Below, in pieces: positions 13,201 to 25,639 of a DNA stretch of 64,000 nucleotides. The position numbers and the translations under genes are program-made. Source of the stretch: Acanthaster planci (Eukaryota; Echinodermata; Asteroidea; Valvatida; Acanthasteridae); contig NW_019091380.1 in the NCBI RefSeq assembly GCF_001949145.1, positions 1,770,231 to 1,834,230 of the forward strand, read 5' to 3'. Below the pieces are notes generated by a model that saw only the letters and a list, made by a program, of their open reading frames with translations, did no database searches and was not told where the DNA came from. Numbering within the stretch: position 1 is the first letter of the stretch; every line of letters starts with the position of its first letter.

Positions 13201-16194
13201 TGCTCAGATGTCGAGCAATGTGTCCCTCACGGCTTCACCGGCTCAACCACTTTTGTAATAAATCTTCTGTATATTCAAAACTTTGGATTTTTATCGGGAG
13301 TAGACCGGCGTTTAGCGGTCTGTCTGGTATAACCAATTCGCTATGTTATTAAGGATCAAGAAATACGATTTGTGAAAGGTTAAATATTAAAATATTATCC
13401 ATCAAATTTGTAGCATCTCTTATAATATAGAAGGGAAAAGAAAGACGACTAGAAACATGGTAACTTAATATGCGTAATCAGTATTCTTGCAACCAGACCT
13501 AGAAATCGTTACTACGTTAAAATAAGCATTTTGAACGCTAACTTGATATTCAAAGTGAAGCCTACGGACTTTCAAGTGATCTCACTGCAAACACACTCAA
13601 CCAATTTCCTGACTCATCAAGTTCAAGCAATTCGTTGAGCGTGATGCCACCATATTGATCGCTTTTTCCCCCTCATTAGGCTAATCGTAGGAAACAATGT
13701 AACACCGAATACATGGTATAGAAATGACTTGTGTAGTGTGCTGTCTAATTCGGGGGCAGAAAGAGAGAGGTTACTAAGTGGCCCTGGGAACAAAGTTAGC
13801 CTCCTTGGAACGGAATCTGTTCAAGAATAGTTCCACGCCGGGCTCAGAATACAGGGAAAAGGTTTGATTTGATAATGTGGTGCAGACAAAGTGGAAGCAG
13901 CTACCGGTGCTGCTATAGGCATGGACAGTCTTTGCTCTCTCTCTCTCTCTCTCTCNTCAATTTAGGCCAAACTAAAATAAACAGGATTCTTGTCATCCGA
14001 TGATTATTAAAATGATTTTTAGAACCGTATCTCCCGGGCTGGATTACTAAAACAAGTCATCATCTGTATGAAATCATCGAGGGAGGCGGGAAGCGTGTGA
14101 ATCGGCCAAACTTATGACACGATATGAGTAGTTCTGGCGGGTTATTTTGAATCACACCGCGCGGCGCAGTCCATTCAGTAATCGTGCACGAGGTTGCGCA
14201 ATAAAACACACTGTCGGGGTCCTGAAGTCTTGTCATGTTCTCCCTGGACCATACCACCATTCTTATAACTGCATCTGCTTCCTAGTTCAGACTAAAACTG
14301 GTTTGGCGAAACGGCTTCAGTGCTGTTGACGTCATTGTCAAGACTATTCTCATCGTAAGAGTGAGACGAAACCGATTGATAATCAGCATCGTTGTCAGAG
14401 AACACACCAACGCCGACTGGTAGGCTTTGAGCCCTTCTTTATTGTGCACGTGCTATACAGCAGCAAACAGTCGTAGTTAGTCCGACTCCCACGTGCTGTG
14501 TCATACTAAAAATGAAACTGAGGACTGTTGTCTTGAGTCCGCCGGACCCCCAAACTGCGAACGTTTTTCTCGTATTGAATTTTAAATACACAGTTTTTCA
14601 GTTTCAAAAAATAAGACCTTGTATCTGTGATGTGGGGAAACTTTACAGTATAAGACATATTGCAGAAAAATATCCTTCTTCGTAGAACTACATCTTTATG
14701 AAAACATCACAAAAGAATATAGGTTTAAGCCACAAAATTCAAGACAATTAGTATAAGTAGAAATATTTTCAGCTTTAAAAAGTGTCACATCAGTCGGTCA
14801 TGTCCACCGTCCAGCTGTCATTCCAAATATCCAGTTCAAATACGCCGATATGTGAGGACGGTTCAAAAGCAGTTGTCTCTTGCACCAACCGCCCAAAATC
14901 TGCATTTCTCTACCCGTTTCAGTTTCAAAATCTCAACGAGGAAGAGACAGAAGCCATGAAGGCGCTGGTGGTTTTGCACCCAGAACTTCCAAAGCCGGAC
15001 GAAGCTTACAAGCAATTTCAAAGCGAGTTACGGGAACGCCAGCAGACTTTGTACGGCAAGGCTCAGATCGAGGTATGCCACCCTCTTTTGCTTTGAGAAC
15101 GCAGTTTAGACTTCCACGAAATTATGGGAATCTTTTACCACTGTTGCCCTAAAACTCTGTGCGCAAATTAGAACCAACGAACCATGGTTTAGAACCATGG
15201 TCTCTAGTGGTCAATAAGCCATTTGCAAGTTAAATTTGAATAAAATCTGGTTGTCAGAGCTCAGCCAACTTAGGTCTTGTATTCATGTGCAAATGTTTTA
15301 TCCCCAGTTTTGAATACCAACTAAAGTTAGAGGGCTATTTCTTTTCATTCTGCTTAACTTCCTTTACGTGTAATTAGCATTTTGGGCTTTTGGTTTCTTT
15401 GGTTTGAGTTGTACCGGGGGGAACAAGGGTAAGTTATTTCTTAAGCCAAGGAGGTCTTTTGTTTGAATGAATGCTTGTGCTGGGTGTGTGCAAATGGTGG
15501 ATGCAGTGGTATATAAAAGGAGTGTGCCATCTTTTATCCGGGGGCACTGGTTCTGCTATTCTAGTGATGGTAACGTCGCTATGGGTTCAAGAGCTCTGTT
15601 GCATTTGGCTATTTCCATGCCATTTGGAGCAGTTTGGCTCCAGTGGTTATTTTGAAGTCAAGATTCAAAATTGTAAAGCCTTCATAGAGAGAGGCCATCT
15701 TGTATATGTAGTAGTTTCTAACTACAGTGCTGAACTTTAGGCCGGCGACAGTGACTACAAGCAACAACAAGGGCCAAAACCAAAAGTTCAAAATCCAAGG
15801 CAGGAATTTCCTGGAATTTCACTTAGTTATCTGACTGCACAGTGATCTCACTGCAAACACACTCAACCAATTTCCTGACTCATCAAGTTCAAGCAATTCG
15901 TTGAGCGTGATGCCACCATATTGATCGCTTTTCCCCCCTCATTAGGCTAATCGTAGGAAACAATGTAACACCGAATACATGGTCTAGAAATGACTTGTGT
16001 AGTGTGCTATCCAATTCGGGGGCAGAAAGAGAGAGGTTACTAAGTGGCCCTGGGAACAAAGTTAGCCTCCTTGGAAACGGGATCTGTTCAAGAATAGGTA
16101 CACGCCAGAATACAGGAAAAAAGTTTGATTTGATAATGTGGTGCAGACAAAGTGGAAGCAGCTACCGGTGCTGCTATAAGCATGGACAGTCTTT

Positions 16195-16243
<49 letters not shown>

Positions 16244-18193
16244 AAAGGCTTAAAGGTGTTTCCTTAGCTCTGTGCTGATGGGTATATATACTGATTATTT
16301 CAAGGCATTCCCAAATTTCTCAAATATAAGGAGTTGCTCTATATAAACCGATATCTTCTGTCCCTGTTTACTCGAGGCTGGAGGTAATACTACAAACGCA
16401 CATGAAGAATAAATTCAGGGTGCTTTCCAACTGCAGGATAACTTTCTGGCTGCGACCCTTCATGATACCATTCTGATGTATGCAGACGTCATCAATGAGA
16501 TTGTGGCAGAGGGCAGTGACGTAAGGGATGGCAGAGCAGTGACAAAGAAGATGTGGAACCGCACATTCGAAGGTAGGTGACCGTTCAATTCAAATTCCCT
16601 CTCATTTATGGTTTGTTGCTACTACTTAATGGTTTGGGCAGATCAGCCTGTCGCTTAGTTATCAATCATTCCGAAAAAAGGGCAATCAAAGTCATTGTTA
16701 CTGATGATTTTTGTTGAATGAGGAGAAATTTTGTCATGTATTTCGACTTTGGAATCCACCCAGTGAATCAGAACTGATATTGTTGACTGCATAGTCAGCA
16801 ACTAATTTTGCTAATCTTCGGTTGTGCGGGGATGTTTCGAGTCGCGAGGAACTAAATGATGTCGAAGATCTTAACATTGAGTGTCTGACTAAAGGCATGC
16901 TGGTCATGCTAGCACCGAAAAATCGACTATTCCTTATTGGATGCTTTAGGATGGGTTCCTTATATAAGTCAATGACGTTTGCACATGAATAAGTGTAGAA
17001 TACAAACCATTTCAGACGAGACCGCATTGTTGACGATAATGTGTTAAGGAATAAATTCGCCTATAGAAATGTTTTTGGAGGTACTTAGATTTCTCTATGA
17101 AATGGTTTTGTTTAATACCCTAATGCCAGTCCCAAGCAGTAGTAATGGAATTAATGGAGTAGGCTTTTGAATTTTGTGTATGTGGGACAGGTGTGACGGG
17201 GACCTTTAAGATAAGTAATAATGGGGACCGTTTGCTGGTCAACGAGATGTTGCAAATGACCGACGATAATACCGGAAACTTCAATGTAAGTAGGACCAAC
17301 ATCTTTTCTTTTGTTCAAGATTGGTTTATAGCAATGGATAGGTCAAATTAATACGTCATCTTTTGCCATCTTCAAAGGTTACCCGTAATTGCCATTCACA
17401 AAATTGGCTACACAAATGAGTAAAATGCTTTCACAATGGACGTTTCAGCTGTCAGAGCCAAATCCGAGTCAATGGGTTTGCAACTTCCCAATGGTCTGAA
17501 CATGACCACACAAGATCCACTTGGCCTGCATAGATCCTGGCCAAGCACCACCACAGCAGGACCCGACTGGTCCTTTTTCAAAACTCAACTCGGCCCCATG
17601 GCGGACCCAGAACCGAAATGAAACGCTCTGGACATGCCCAACACGTTAAGTAAAGAGTTGCCTGGGTGCTGTTTTCATTTCAAAGATGCTAGAGGTGGCA
17701 TGTGGCGTAGTGGTTAGGACTTGTTGCTTCTGATCATAGGGTCGGGGGTTTGAATCCAGCTAGTGGCAGCATGTTGTGATCTTGGGCAAGTCACTGTACC
17801 CTGCGTGCCTCTCACCACCCAGGAGTAAATGGGTGAATAATGGTTTGTTTAGCCATTTGCACCTAAAATGGCAGCATTGGGCTAGAATACTCCCCAGGGA
17901 GCTGAGATGGTTTAATTCAGGAATGTCCAGTTGATATGAGCCCAATGTGCAGGAATACTTCTGGGCATATATCTTTATTGTATTATGTACTTTGTAAGAA
18001 CTGGTCAGCATTATTAATAAGAGTGGTTGTTTTCTGTGAGAACAAAATAGGCCTATTAAACCCCCGCTCACCAACACACCCACAGACGGACAACGCAGTT
18101 GGGGATTTTTTATGTGGAAGAAGTTTACTTTCACCTTCAAAATCTCCTCAATTGCAGGTCGCTTTTACTCACGACGAGGCTGCCGATTTCTAA
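6596..18193 (+). CDS. Receptor gene A: secreted natriuretic-peptide-receptor-like ectodomain (six exons)
   Basis: Exons 6596-7250, 11139-11269, 12430-12579 and/or 14923-15072, 16437-16572, 17191-17285 and 18158-18193, all with GT-AG borders; frame joins are 1-1, 0-0, 0-0, 1-1, 0-0. With one exon 3 the protein has 400 residues. It starts with a hydrophobic signal peptide, then the ANF_receptor ligand-binding fold (ACCESSION family: receptor guanylate cyclases and natriuretic peptide receptors). Landmarks are VDVKVGMLH, QIAFETVAKRLETG, FLGP, the MAAYWNLPVITA segment, VRDIMVHAYRLGY in exon 2 and GVTGTFKI in exon 5. Exon 6 encodes VAFTHDEAADF and a stop, so no membrane, kinase-homology or cyclase part follows. 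The likely role is a secreted ligand-binding protein; binding is inferred. Compared with B it lacks three residues including the conserved Trp of QHQWT, so function is less certain. An alternative is a truncated non-functional duplicate. Confidence 0.72.
9122..9720. repeat. Tandem repeat, 164-bp period, about 3.6 copies
   Basis: The marker 'gttgatatagcattcctc' recurs at 9122, 9286, 9450 and 9614, exactly 164 bases apart. Units two and three are nearly identical; the first and last are diverged and the last is partial. Since 164 is not a multiple of three, the minus-strand open frames in it are not a repeated protein. Confidence 0.9.
9876..9907. repeat. Perfect 13-bp hairpin
   Basis: GAACTGTAGATTC pairs perfectly with GAATCTACAGTTC across a six-base loop (atgcaa). 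The same AACTGTAGATTC word appears in both orientations at 8195-8315, suggesting ends of a small palindromic element. Confidence 0.6.
11139..11269 (+). CDS. Gene A exon 2
   Basis: It starts after ttttcag and encodes VIFICTSPVRDIMVHAYRLG and onward to WQTSSQ, then a GTAACT donor. It matches exons at 26856 and 45071 residue for residue at most positions. It corresponds to the receptor segment just after the N-terminal lobe ('xIMxxAxxLG' of natriuretic peptide receptors). Confidence 0.8.
12430..12579 (+). CDS. Gene A exon 3, first copy (3a)
   Basis: It encodes 50 residues (FQNLNEEETEAMKALVVLHP to YGKTQIE) between a tttcag acceptor and a gtatgc donor, phase 0 at both ends. It differs from exon 3b at four residues: Arg/Lys30, Arg/Gln41, Ala/Thr42 and Thr/Ala47. 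Because both copies are symmetric, including one, either or both keeps the frame. If the segment is a misplaced haplotype, 3a and 3b are alleles of one exon. Confidence 0.7.
13935..13955. repeat. (CT)n microsatellite at the end of segment copy 1
   Basis: A CT run of 21 bases ends at the single N. The homologous place in copy 2 has a 46-base CT run. A CT run is a typical place for an assembly break. Confidence 0.85.
14923..15072 (+). CDS. Gene A exon 3, second copy (3b)
   Basis: It encodes 50 residues ending YGKAQIE, with the same borders and phase as exon 3a. It is contiguous with exon 4 in the assembly, so it is the safer choice for the gene A transcript. Confidence 0.72.
16195..16240. repeat. 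(CT)n microsatellite, 46 bases
   Basis: About 23 uninterrupted CT dinucleotides in gene A intron 3, about 200 bases before exon 4. Confidence 0.95.
17690..18015 (+). mobile_element. tRNA-derived SINE in gene A intron 5
   Basis: The head has both RNA polymerase III internal promoter boxes: A box TGGCGTAGTGG (17703-17713) and B box GGTTTGAATCC (17747-17757), one base from the tRNA consensus. A body follows with 'cttgggcaagtcactgtaccc', a motif common in tRNA SINEs of animals. The same intron in gene B (31516-32024) has no such insert, so it arrived after A and B separated. The exact ends and target duplication are not clear to me. Confidence 0.75.
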
Positions 18194-21100
18194 ACAGTTT
18201 GACGAGACTGGAGACCAGAGACCGATTTGTAACAGCCATATGATGCTTTGAACAACGCTCAAACAACAGATAAGGAAGAATACCTATTTTGTGGGTTTTG
18301 GGATATTTGTTCCAACATTGTGGTGTAAATTAACATGCTCGAGTTTTTAAATTGGCAGTCCGCTGTTAGGCTTTTAGAGGTGTTTAGAAGATGAATTTTG
18401 CATTAAGAAATTCAAATGATACAAAATGTATTTGCGAGTAATTACGTGTAATACTTAGGCCTAAGTTGTTTTGCCATAGACAGGCTCACTAAATGAAGAT
18501 TTGTGGCTGAGTTGCGTCAATTTCTGTAAAATCGGGGTCAGTAATTCTGAAGAGTAACATTGCTTGGTTTTGGGTAAGCAATCCTCATGTGTTCAGCAAT
18601 CTGTCGAACCGGTAATATGTCCAAAAGCTTAAGTTTTCTTCCATGTTTAAGATTTGTAATAGACATTAGTAACTTTCCTTTTAAACAACTTACAATGACT
18701 TCATGCAATCATTTTGAATCCGCCAGATAGAATTTTTAATAATCATAATTTCGAACCGCACAAAATTTGTACCATAAGAACGGTGCATTCCAATTCAAAA
18801 CTGTTTTGAGTCGTTTTCTATATAGCACCAAAATAACTGCAAACCTTTTGAATCGATTACTAGCACCGAAATAGTATAACTAGACTGTAGGATGATTGTT
18901 GTCTGTAAAGGTATACCATTTTTTTCAGTATTGATATCATATAATAACTTACAATCGTCAAAATAGAGACCTTTCCTGTTGGTTGCTTCCACTGCCTACT
19001 GTCCAGTACGGTACCCTGACGTCATAGTCTACGTGTCCAGCACAGCTTGTAGGCCTACATGTAAAGCACACATTAACGCGCGGACAAAACTGCTCTTTGA
19101 CCCGCAACTTGCGAGTGTTTTACTTAAAAGTCTGCTGAGTTTAATACAAGGATATCATCATTTTTATCAAACGTTGGGCAAAGCAATAAGTCTGCACTGT
19201 AAGAAAAAAGTTTTGTTTGGACCTGCATTAATTATAAATTAGATCGGTTACGGATTTTTTTGTTACAAAATGTCTGTGTTGATACTACCTTGCGCGAAAT
19301 TTAGTTCAGAGTCAAACTCCTTTCAAAGAGTTTTTATTCTACGGATTGCAATGTGCATGAAACCGATTCAAATACTCTAAGGTTTTCAACAAACATGCTT
19401 TTATAACCAAGAAAATATCAAATTTGGTAAAACTTTCGTAAAGTGAAGAAAAAAATGTTGAGGTTATTTTTAAATCAAATTTTCCGTACATGTTCTGATG
19501 CAGTGCATGAAATTATACTACCGAAACATGTAATTTATAATGAATATTTTATTAAACGTATAAAAGTTTCACTGTTTTACTCAATGCCCTGAAAACCTAT
19601 CATCAAAGACGCACGATACTTCATTTTCCTATCAAAGCGGGTAAAATCAGGCACCGCCTGTTGCAATGCTGTTGATAAGCGCAAATTTGTGCATGCGCAC
19701 TTTGGTTGTGAACGCCATTAACATGCAGACCCGCTGAGTGGGACTATAAGCGGATAGGGCACCACACCAAATACCGATTTCATTAAGCTATAGCGCCAAT
19801 CTTGTAGGGACTGAGCACCTGGATGTCACATCTAAGAAAAAAACCCTTTCTGTACGTCTATTCCTAAGCCACGGTGGACATGTTTGGCTGAACTTCATCG
19901 TGTGAAATGGCATCATGCTTTCGCCTGACTTGAATATTAGATTTTAATCATTGGTTAGCAAGGCCTACATTTATTTTGTAAAATTTTGAGGTATTTGCTA
20001 CTTTGACTCTTTGTGACATTTTATCATGGCGATTTACATATTGTTAGTTATTATCGAACATTGTAAAACGTATTCATTGATGGTCTCACAAAGTGACAAA
20101 AACCTGGAAAACCTATATTTTTCCAATCTGGATTTTTTGCAGCTAATTTTGTACGTTCGATTCAAGGAACATGTTGGCAGAGCATTACAGTCAAATGTTA
20201 TTTATTTTCTTAATTCTCTTAAAAAAAAGACAAAAAGCTCGGTCTCTAGGTATTTTGGTCTTACAAAGTGACAAAATCCCCTTCGATACAAGGGCAAAAA
20301 TAGAAACTAAACACAGCTCTGGTCGAGTCAAGATGTGAGCGTGTAAGTGCATGCGAACAATATTGAACACGAACAACATGGCGTGTGTTTAATCTAACAA
20401 AAATGTTTCCGTGTGCGTATAATCTAACAAAGTGCCAAAACTGTGTATAATACAATAGGGGGAAAGTAGGACCTCCAGGTTTTACAATCTTTCCAAATGT
20501 AAAAAAAAAATGAATTAAATGCATATTAGAGTGTCTAAGAGTTTTTCAAATCTCACCTTTCATGATTATAGAAAAAACTCCCTGGTTCGTGAAATAAAAG
20601 TGGTCAAATATGTGGGATGAAGGATGGCATATTTTAAAACACGTTTCTCTAGGCTGTCTGTTTTCTCTGATTGGGAGGTTTATATCACTTCGTGAGATTA
20701 TCGACGAATTATTCTGTCAGGTTCTCCTGTTATGGATTTTGAAGTCCTAAACCCAAGATGGTTTCAGTCGAACTGTTTTTCAGGTTCATTGTCTTGATGT
20801 AATTTACTGAAGTTAAATTTTCCTGGACATTTAAAATTTATTTTTTCATCAAAGGGAATGAAAGTCCACACTTTAGAAAACTTAATTCTCTAGAATAAAC
20901 TACATCGCTAGTGCATTCCATTCATGCAGACCATTAAATTCCTGTTGGTTGACTCTTACATTTAAATCGTATATGGTATCGTGGCTGGCATTCTTCGAGT
21001 CGCTCGTTTGAGGCCTTCAATCCAAATTTTAACACTACGACTTCGATGTATTGATGTTAATAATGTGTAGAATCAGACCAAACTGTACCAATATTGAGAA

Positions 21101-22284
21101 ACATGTTGACTGCCTCGTGCCTACCTGGTCTTTTACGTGGTTATGGTCGTTAGATTTTCCTTACGTGGGAGACTGCATAAGTTTATGCGACAGATAGCCA
21201 GTCTAGGCGTCATTTCGTTTTCCCTCCAAAAGCATACTTTTAGAGCTCATCACTACATGCAAAAGTGTAAACATTGTATTCATGTTCAACAAAAAATAGG
21301 ACACCTACAGAATTCCTTTAAGATAGTACCTTTGAGAAAAATTAATTAAACATTGCTCAAAGAAACATTATTTGCCCATTTAAATAAAGATCTGTCTAAG
21401 TCTATTTCAAGATGCGTGACTAATTTGGCGTTTTATTGGCGGTGGAATAGCGAGGTGACACATATGTTAATAGGACGCGCGGAATTTGGTGCAGCCCATG
21501 CACTGCAGCTTTTCGTCTGGGTTAGGCGCGCTGTGGATATTTTTATGGCCACGTTCTGATTTAAAAAGGGGTCATTTCCTCCAGAGCTTGTGGTGAATAA
21601 ATCCTTTGTAGGGTTTCTTGTGCCAGTAAGGTTCCCGGGTGGGTGAAATTGAATGAGTTTCAGTTGCGTTTAGCAGTAAAAACTTAGGTATTTATACCTT
21701 CATGTTCCGATCACAATTTCGCTCCATGGCCCACAAACTGCATACGCCGTACAGGCACATGTACAAGACCTCAATGCAAGATTTTGCTGTGACTGCACTT
21801 GTGTCTTTTCTCGCTATTTTGCACACATGCTTTCGCTCTATCTTTGATTCATATTTTTGTACATTAACTTTTCAGACAACCTAGAACACACCCAGGGATA
21901 GCTTAGGGGAGACAAGTCAGCAATAAAGAAGAACTGCAGGCAGTTGCGGGATGCGTGGTGTCCTTTCTTCATTGTGCTGCACTGCAAACGCACTTCGTCC
22001 CAAATAATATTGGAGGCCACCCCCTCCCTTGCGGCGTACCACTACACTAATACGTCTGTTAATTGTAAATTCCCAATACTTTGTGTGTTATCGTAATTAT
22101 TTCAGTAACCTCTTTACATTTTCTACTAACATTGAGGAGCCATATAGTGTTTGGTATATGGTGGGGGAGGCTGAGGTTCGGACTTCAACTCTATCTACGG
22201 TTTCCAATGTTAACGTGAGAAATTAAATCGATGGAACACTTGCAGCCTTACATTATAGCCATGAGAAGTCGTAAACTGTGTTTC

Positions 22285-22566
22285 GTTTAATTACTATGCA
22301 CTGTGCTCAAAATAATTATGTGCAACATGTCCCTGTATTTTAATCACAGTTGGTACGTAAAAATGGTTTTGTCATTACTTTTCTCATCAAACCTATGAAG
22401 GAAAGCAAAGTTATCACAAAAATGTTTAATTACTATGCACTGTGCTCAAAATAATTATGTGCAACAACATGTCCCTGTATTTTAATCCTAGTTGGTACGT
22501 AAAAATAGTTTTGTCATTACTTTTCTCATCAAACCTATGAAGGAAAGCAAAGTTATTACAAAAATG
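22285..22566. repeat. Two-copy tandem duplication, 139-bp period
   Basis: 'gtttaattactatgcactgtgctc' begins at 22285 and again at 22424. The two units are almost identical apart from a three-base insertion (acaacatg) and a few substitutions, so the event is recent. Confidence 0.85.
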
Positions 22567-22800
22567 CTTCAATTAACAACAGACGGAAAAACCTGTCGTA
22601 CCTAAGTCAAAAGGAGACGTAATTAATTCCAAATTCATATACATAAAATAAACTTAGACAACCGGCGAGCAAACCAAGGTCAATAGGTTTTACAATTTTA
22701 CTGACATTAAATAAACATGAAACTGGCTAACCGGGCGGTATTGATGAAACAATACATGCGCGTTATGCATAAGAAAAAAGTTTTGTAAACATATGCTGAA
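22560..22800. repeat. Repeated flank block of the receptor units (A copy)
   Basis: The core 'attaaataaacatgaaac' to 'ttatgcat' at about 22708-22770 is also found at 4407 (unit 0), 38579 (unit B) and, inverted, at 37760-37852. In three cases the surrounding 150-300 bases match too, so it marks the end of each duplicated unit. Confidence 0.65.
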
Positions 22801-24303
22801 GAAATAAACATGAGGTTTGGCTACTAAAGTAGAAAATAGCAAATGATAAGTGAACGTGGTATGAAATTCTCCATCCTTTCTCCTCCAGTGAATTATATTG
22901 CAGGAAATTATAGAATTATAAATATTCAATCTGTCTTCGTAATCGTCTGTGAATGTCTTGAGGCCGGTACCTTTCCTGAAATTCGTGCCTTATGTTATAT
23001 TTAGTGTCGCTGGGGATTATTCGTGTGTAACAATTGCCGCAAGTCCGTTTTGACTTCCAACGCTGCTGCTGACAAATGCAAGTGAAAAAATGCCAAAGAA
23101 GACATGAAACTGATTAGAGGTCCTGGGTGTATAAGGTTAATTACACTAACTGCGTTTTTGTGGTAAATGGAGGAAGCAATCAAATTCCTTCTACAAGCTC
23201 AGCGGGAAAACAGTTGAAATAAAATTAAAGGCCTACACAGTCTCGGTGCTTGACTTTCAGTGTTGCAGGGGGAAACACATATTTACTAGGGGACACGTTT
23301 ACTCCGACAAACAATTTGTGAGATGGCCGATTTCTTTGTATCTGTTAATAAGGCAGAAAGGAATCATAAGACCACGGTTATTCCCAAGGAGTCTTGTATC
23401 TGTTTGTGAACTTTTTTGAGGGAGGGTGGGGGGTTAGCAATGACACGTGTTGTGAAGAGATAAGAAACCTTGCAAATACAAATAAGTGACCAAAACATTG
23501 TTCTAAGGATGATCACTGAAGGCAATTAAGAGTGCTCGAATAATCTAAGTAATTACTGACAATTATTCTGAGCGAACGTTGTTGAATACGTTCAGTCTTT
23601 TGAGTCTGATGATCTGTGAAAAAGAGTGACCACACAGGGGAGTGCAGGTCTAATGTAAACCAAGTAAACGATTTCGAGGTCTTGAACGGAGGTTTATATC
23701 TTATCAAGAACGCACAAAAAATACAATCGCTTGGCAGCCATACAGGTAATGCGATCGACACATACATCTCGCTTCAGATCAGACCGGAGAGCTACTCCAA
23801 TTAATACAAGGCTATCAACAGACTCTGGGGCTAAAGTCCTAATGCAAATATTCAACCGGGCGATTTTTCAAATGAAACGTGCATTACTTTAACACTTCTC
23901 CAGATTTGGTTTTATGTTATTTTCCTGGAATCAAGAACAAATATTGGTTGTTTCCGTTTCTAATCATGAAGAAAGTTGAACATTTCTAAGCTCGGCAATA
24001 GTCAGGCTGGCAATGCATTTCCATCTGAGTGGGGTAGTGAAAGTAATAGCCTATCATTTACCACGACAGGAAATAAACTTAGGCCATGTCTGGTTTCCCG
24101 AGGAACACCACAAGTCGCAGTTGCTGTCTAAGATAAATCGTTACTGATGTAAACACACTGAGATCTACTGGCGATAATTAAAATAAAAGATGGTCTAACT
24201 CTAAGTATAATTACTTTAAAACGACAGTATGGGTGACTCACAAAAATGTGCCTCCCAGAGATTGCAACGCGTTGTCCAATCCAAATACGTTAAACCTGTC
24301 GAC

Positions 24304-24566
24304 CTAATGTGCATTTGGGTCGACAGATTTCGCGCTATGTGAATGGTCAAGCGTTGCAAACTCTTGGAGTTGCACTACTGTGAATCCCCCGTATTGTGTG
24401 GTCAACAAGTGACAAGTTTTTGTAAAACCAGTTGCACTGACTGACGCAGTACGATAGCCCTTGTATAGTGACCAGCCAAAGTCCAGCATTTCTGCTGTTG
24501 CTAATGCGGTTTTAATTGCTTTCCTTCTTCCATGATTAAACTGACCATCCAAAGTGAACCAATTAG
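24304..24566 (-). CDS. Candidate terminal exon of an unrecognised minus-strand gene
   Basis: On the minus strand an acceptor (tttattttatcgtttcttgcag) is followed by 87 open codons ending in TAG. The text begins ANWFTLDGQFNHGRRK if the preceding exon supplies a G, and includes DFGWSLYKGYRTASVSATGF. No ATG is needed because it would be an internal/terminal exon in phase 1. A possible upstream exon lies at about 24917-24950, where CACCTTTG|GTGAGT is a good donor and gives the right phase. Composition looks coding and no other frame is open over this length. I do not recognise the family. It has no counterpart in the other receptor units. Confidence 0.45.
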
Positions 24567-25639
24567 CTGCAAGAAACGATAAAATAAACTAAACTTAGTA
24601 TTACTATTGCTTTGCTCTATGTTCCCAGGCACACATGATTGGTAAATAAATTACATCAAGAATAGAAAGCACCCTATCATTAATCTTAAATTAATAAGGT
24701 GAGGCTAATTGAACATGCAATGACATGAGGACAATGAGCATTATTTTGATTTACATGCACATGTATGTACCAGGATTACACAAACAGCATGAATCCGAGG
24801 ATTATTACCAAAAGTTTGACTGGCAATTACTGCTGACATATTTTCTGACGAATGACTGTGTCATACTGTATATAATGATCAAAATATCATACTGTCTAAA
24901 TGAAACATAAATTAAACTCACCAAAGGTGACAGCACAAATTCCCTTGGCTGCCTAGCCACTATACGTGTACTGCATACAAGCTCATATACACATTTGTTC
25001 ACTGCATGAACTCTACCAGGCTATGTGTCCTGTCCCAAAAAATAGCACTACGGTGGAGTCCAGCCAGTCACTAAGGCATGAAATTAAGGCAGATCACAAG
25101 CTTATTTCCAAAACACACTGTGAATCTGCTGAGAGAAGCATTTGGTCTTTACACGTTGTCAATTCCACTCAAATTCGTTGATCTGTAAGTCAGTTGCTGA
25201 GGATATTTTCACATTGCCAAACTGACGTTCATCTATATGGATAAAGACACGGACAAAACACTTCTGTTCTGGCGCATGCAAGTATCATATTGGAAGGTCA
25301 GTACAATACCGTGCAATTGGTGCTGCCAGAGCATGCGACAATAAAATACACCGTTCTTTTGCTGTACTCGAAGCACGTAACTAGGATAATAATGGCTGAT
25401 GATTGAAGCATTATAATGGGCTAATGGCGGATGTTACACCAGCTACACAGACCTACAGCAGGGTACATACATAAAGAAACTAATCAGGAGGCGGTATATG
25501 GCAGTAAAATAACGGAATAATACTGCGATTATCGCCATATGGTACAACGATTTGACGCCATAGCATGAGTAGTATGGCAATATATCGCAATACTACAGAT
25601 CGCCGTAACAAAGAGAGACTTACACGACGAATTGCCAAA

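Larger units (their letters stand above)
11528..13955. repeat. Segment duplicated in tandem or alternative haplotype, copy 1
   Basis: This segment is bounded precisely by single N bases at 11527 and 13956. It aligns with 13986-16240: 'attcttgtcatccgatga' at 11528 and 13986, exon 3 at 12430 and 14923, and the 'tgatctcactgcaaacacac' block at 13573 and 15841. Each copy has private insertions (about 0.8 kb at 12770-13570 here, about 0.6 kb at 15250-15820 in the other). The N placement suggests a separately assembled contig. Confidence 0.75.
13986..16240. repeat. Segment duplicated in tandem or alternative haplotype, copy 2
   Basis: This is the homologue of 11528-13955. It runs on into unique gene A sequence containing exon 4. 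It contains exon 3b and a private insertion at about 15250-15820. Confidence 0.7.
18194..24250. other. 3' flank of gene A, no gene recognised
   Basis: Duplicated flank blocks occur at 18620-20000, 20715-20825 and 22560-22800, with homologues near 2260-3600, 3660-3770, 4110-4480 and 49020-49350. The rest is AT-rich and has only short ORFs without conservation. No clear AATAAA is seen in the first few hundred bases after exon 6. Confidence 0.45.

Noticed and set aside
12989-13352. Overlapping ORFs in the private insertion of segment copy 1
   Set aside because: Absent from the homologous segment copy and without domain or splice support.
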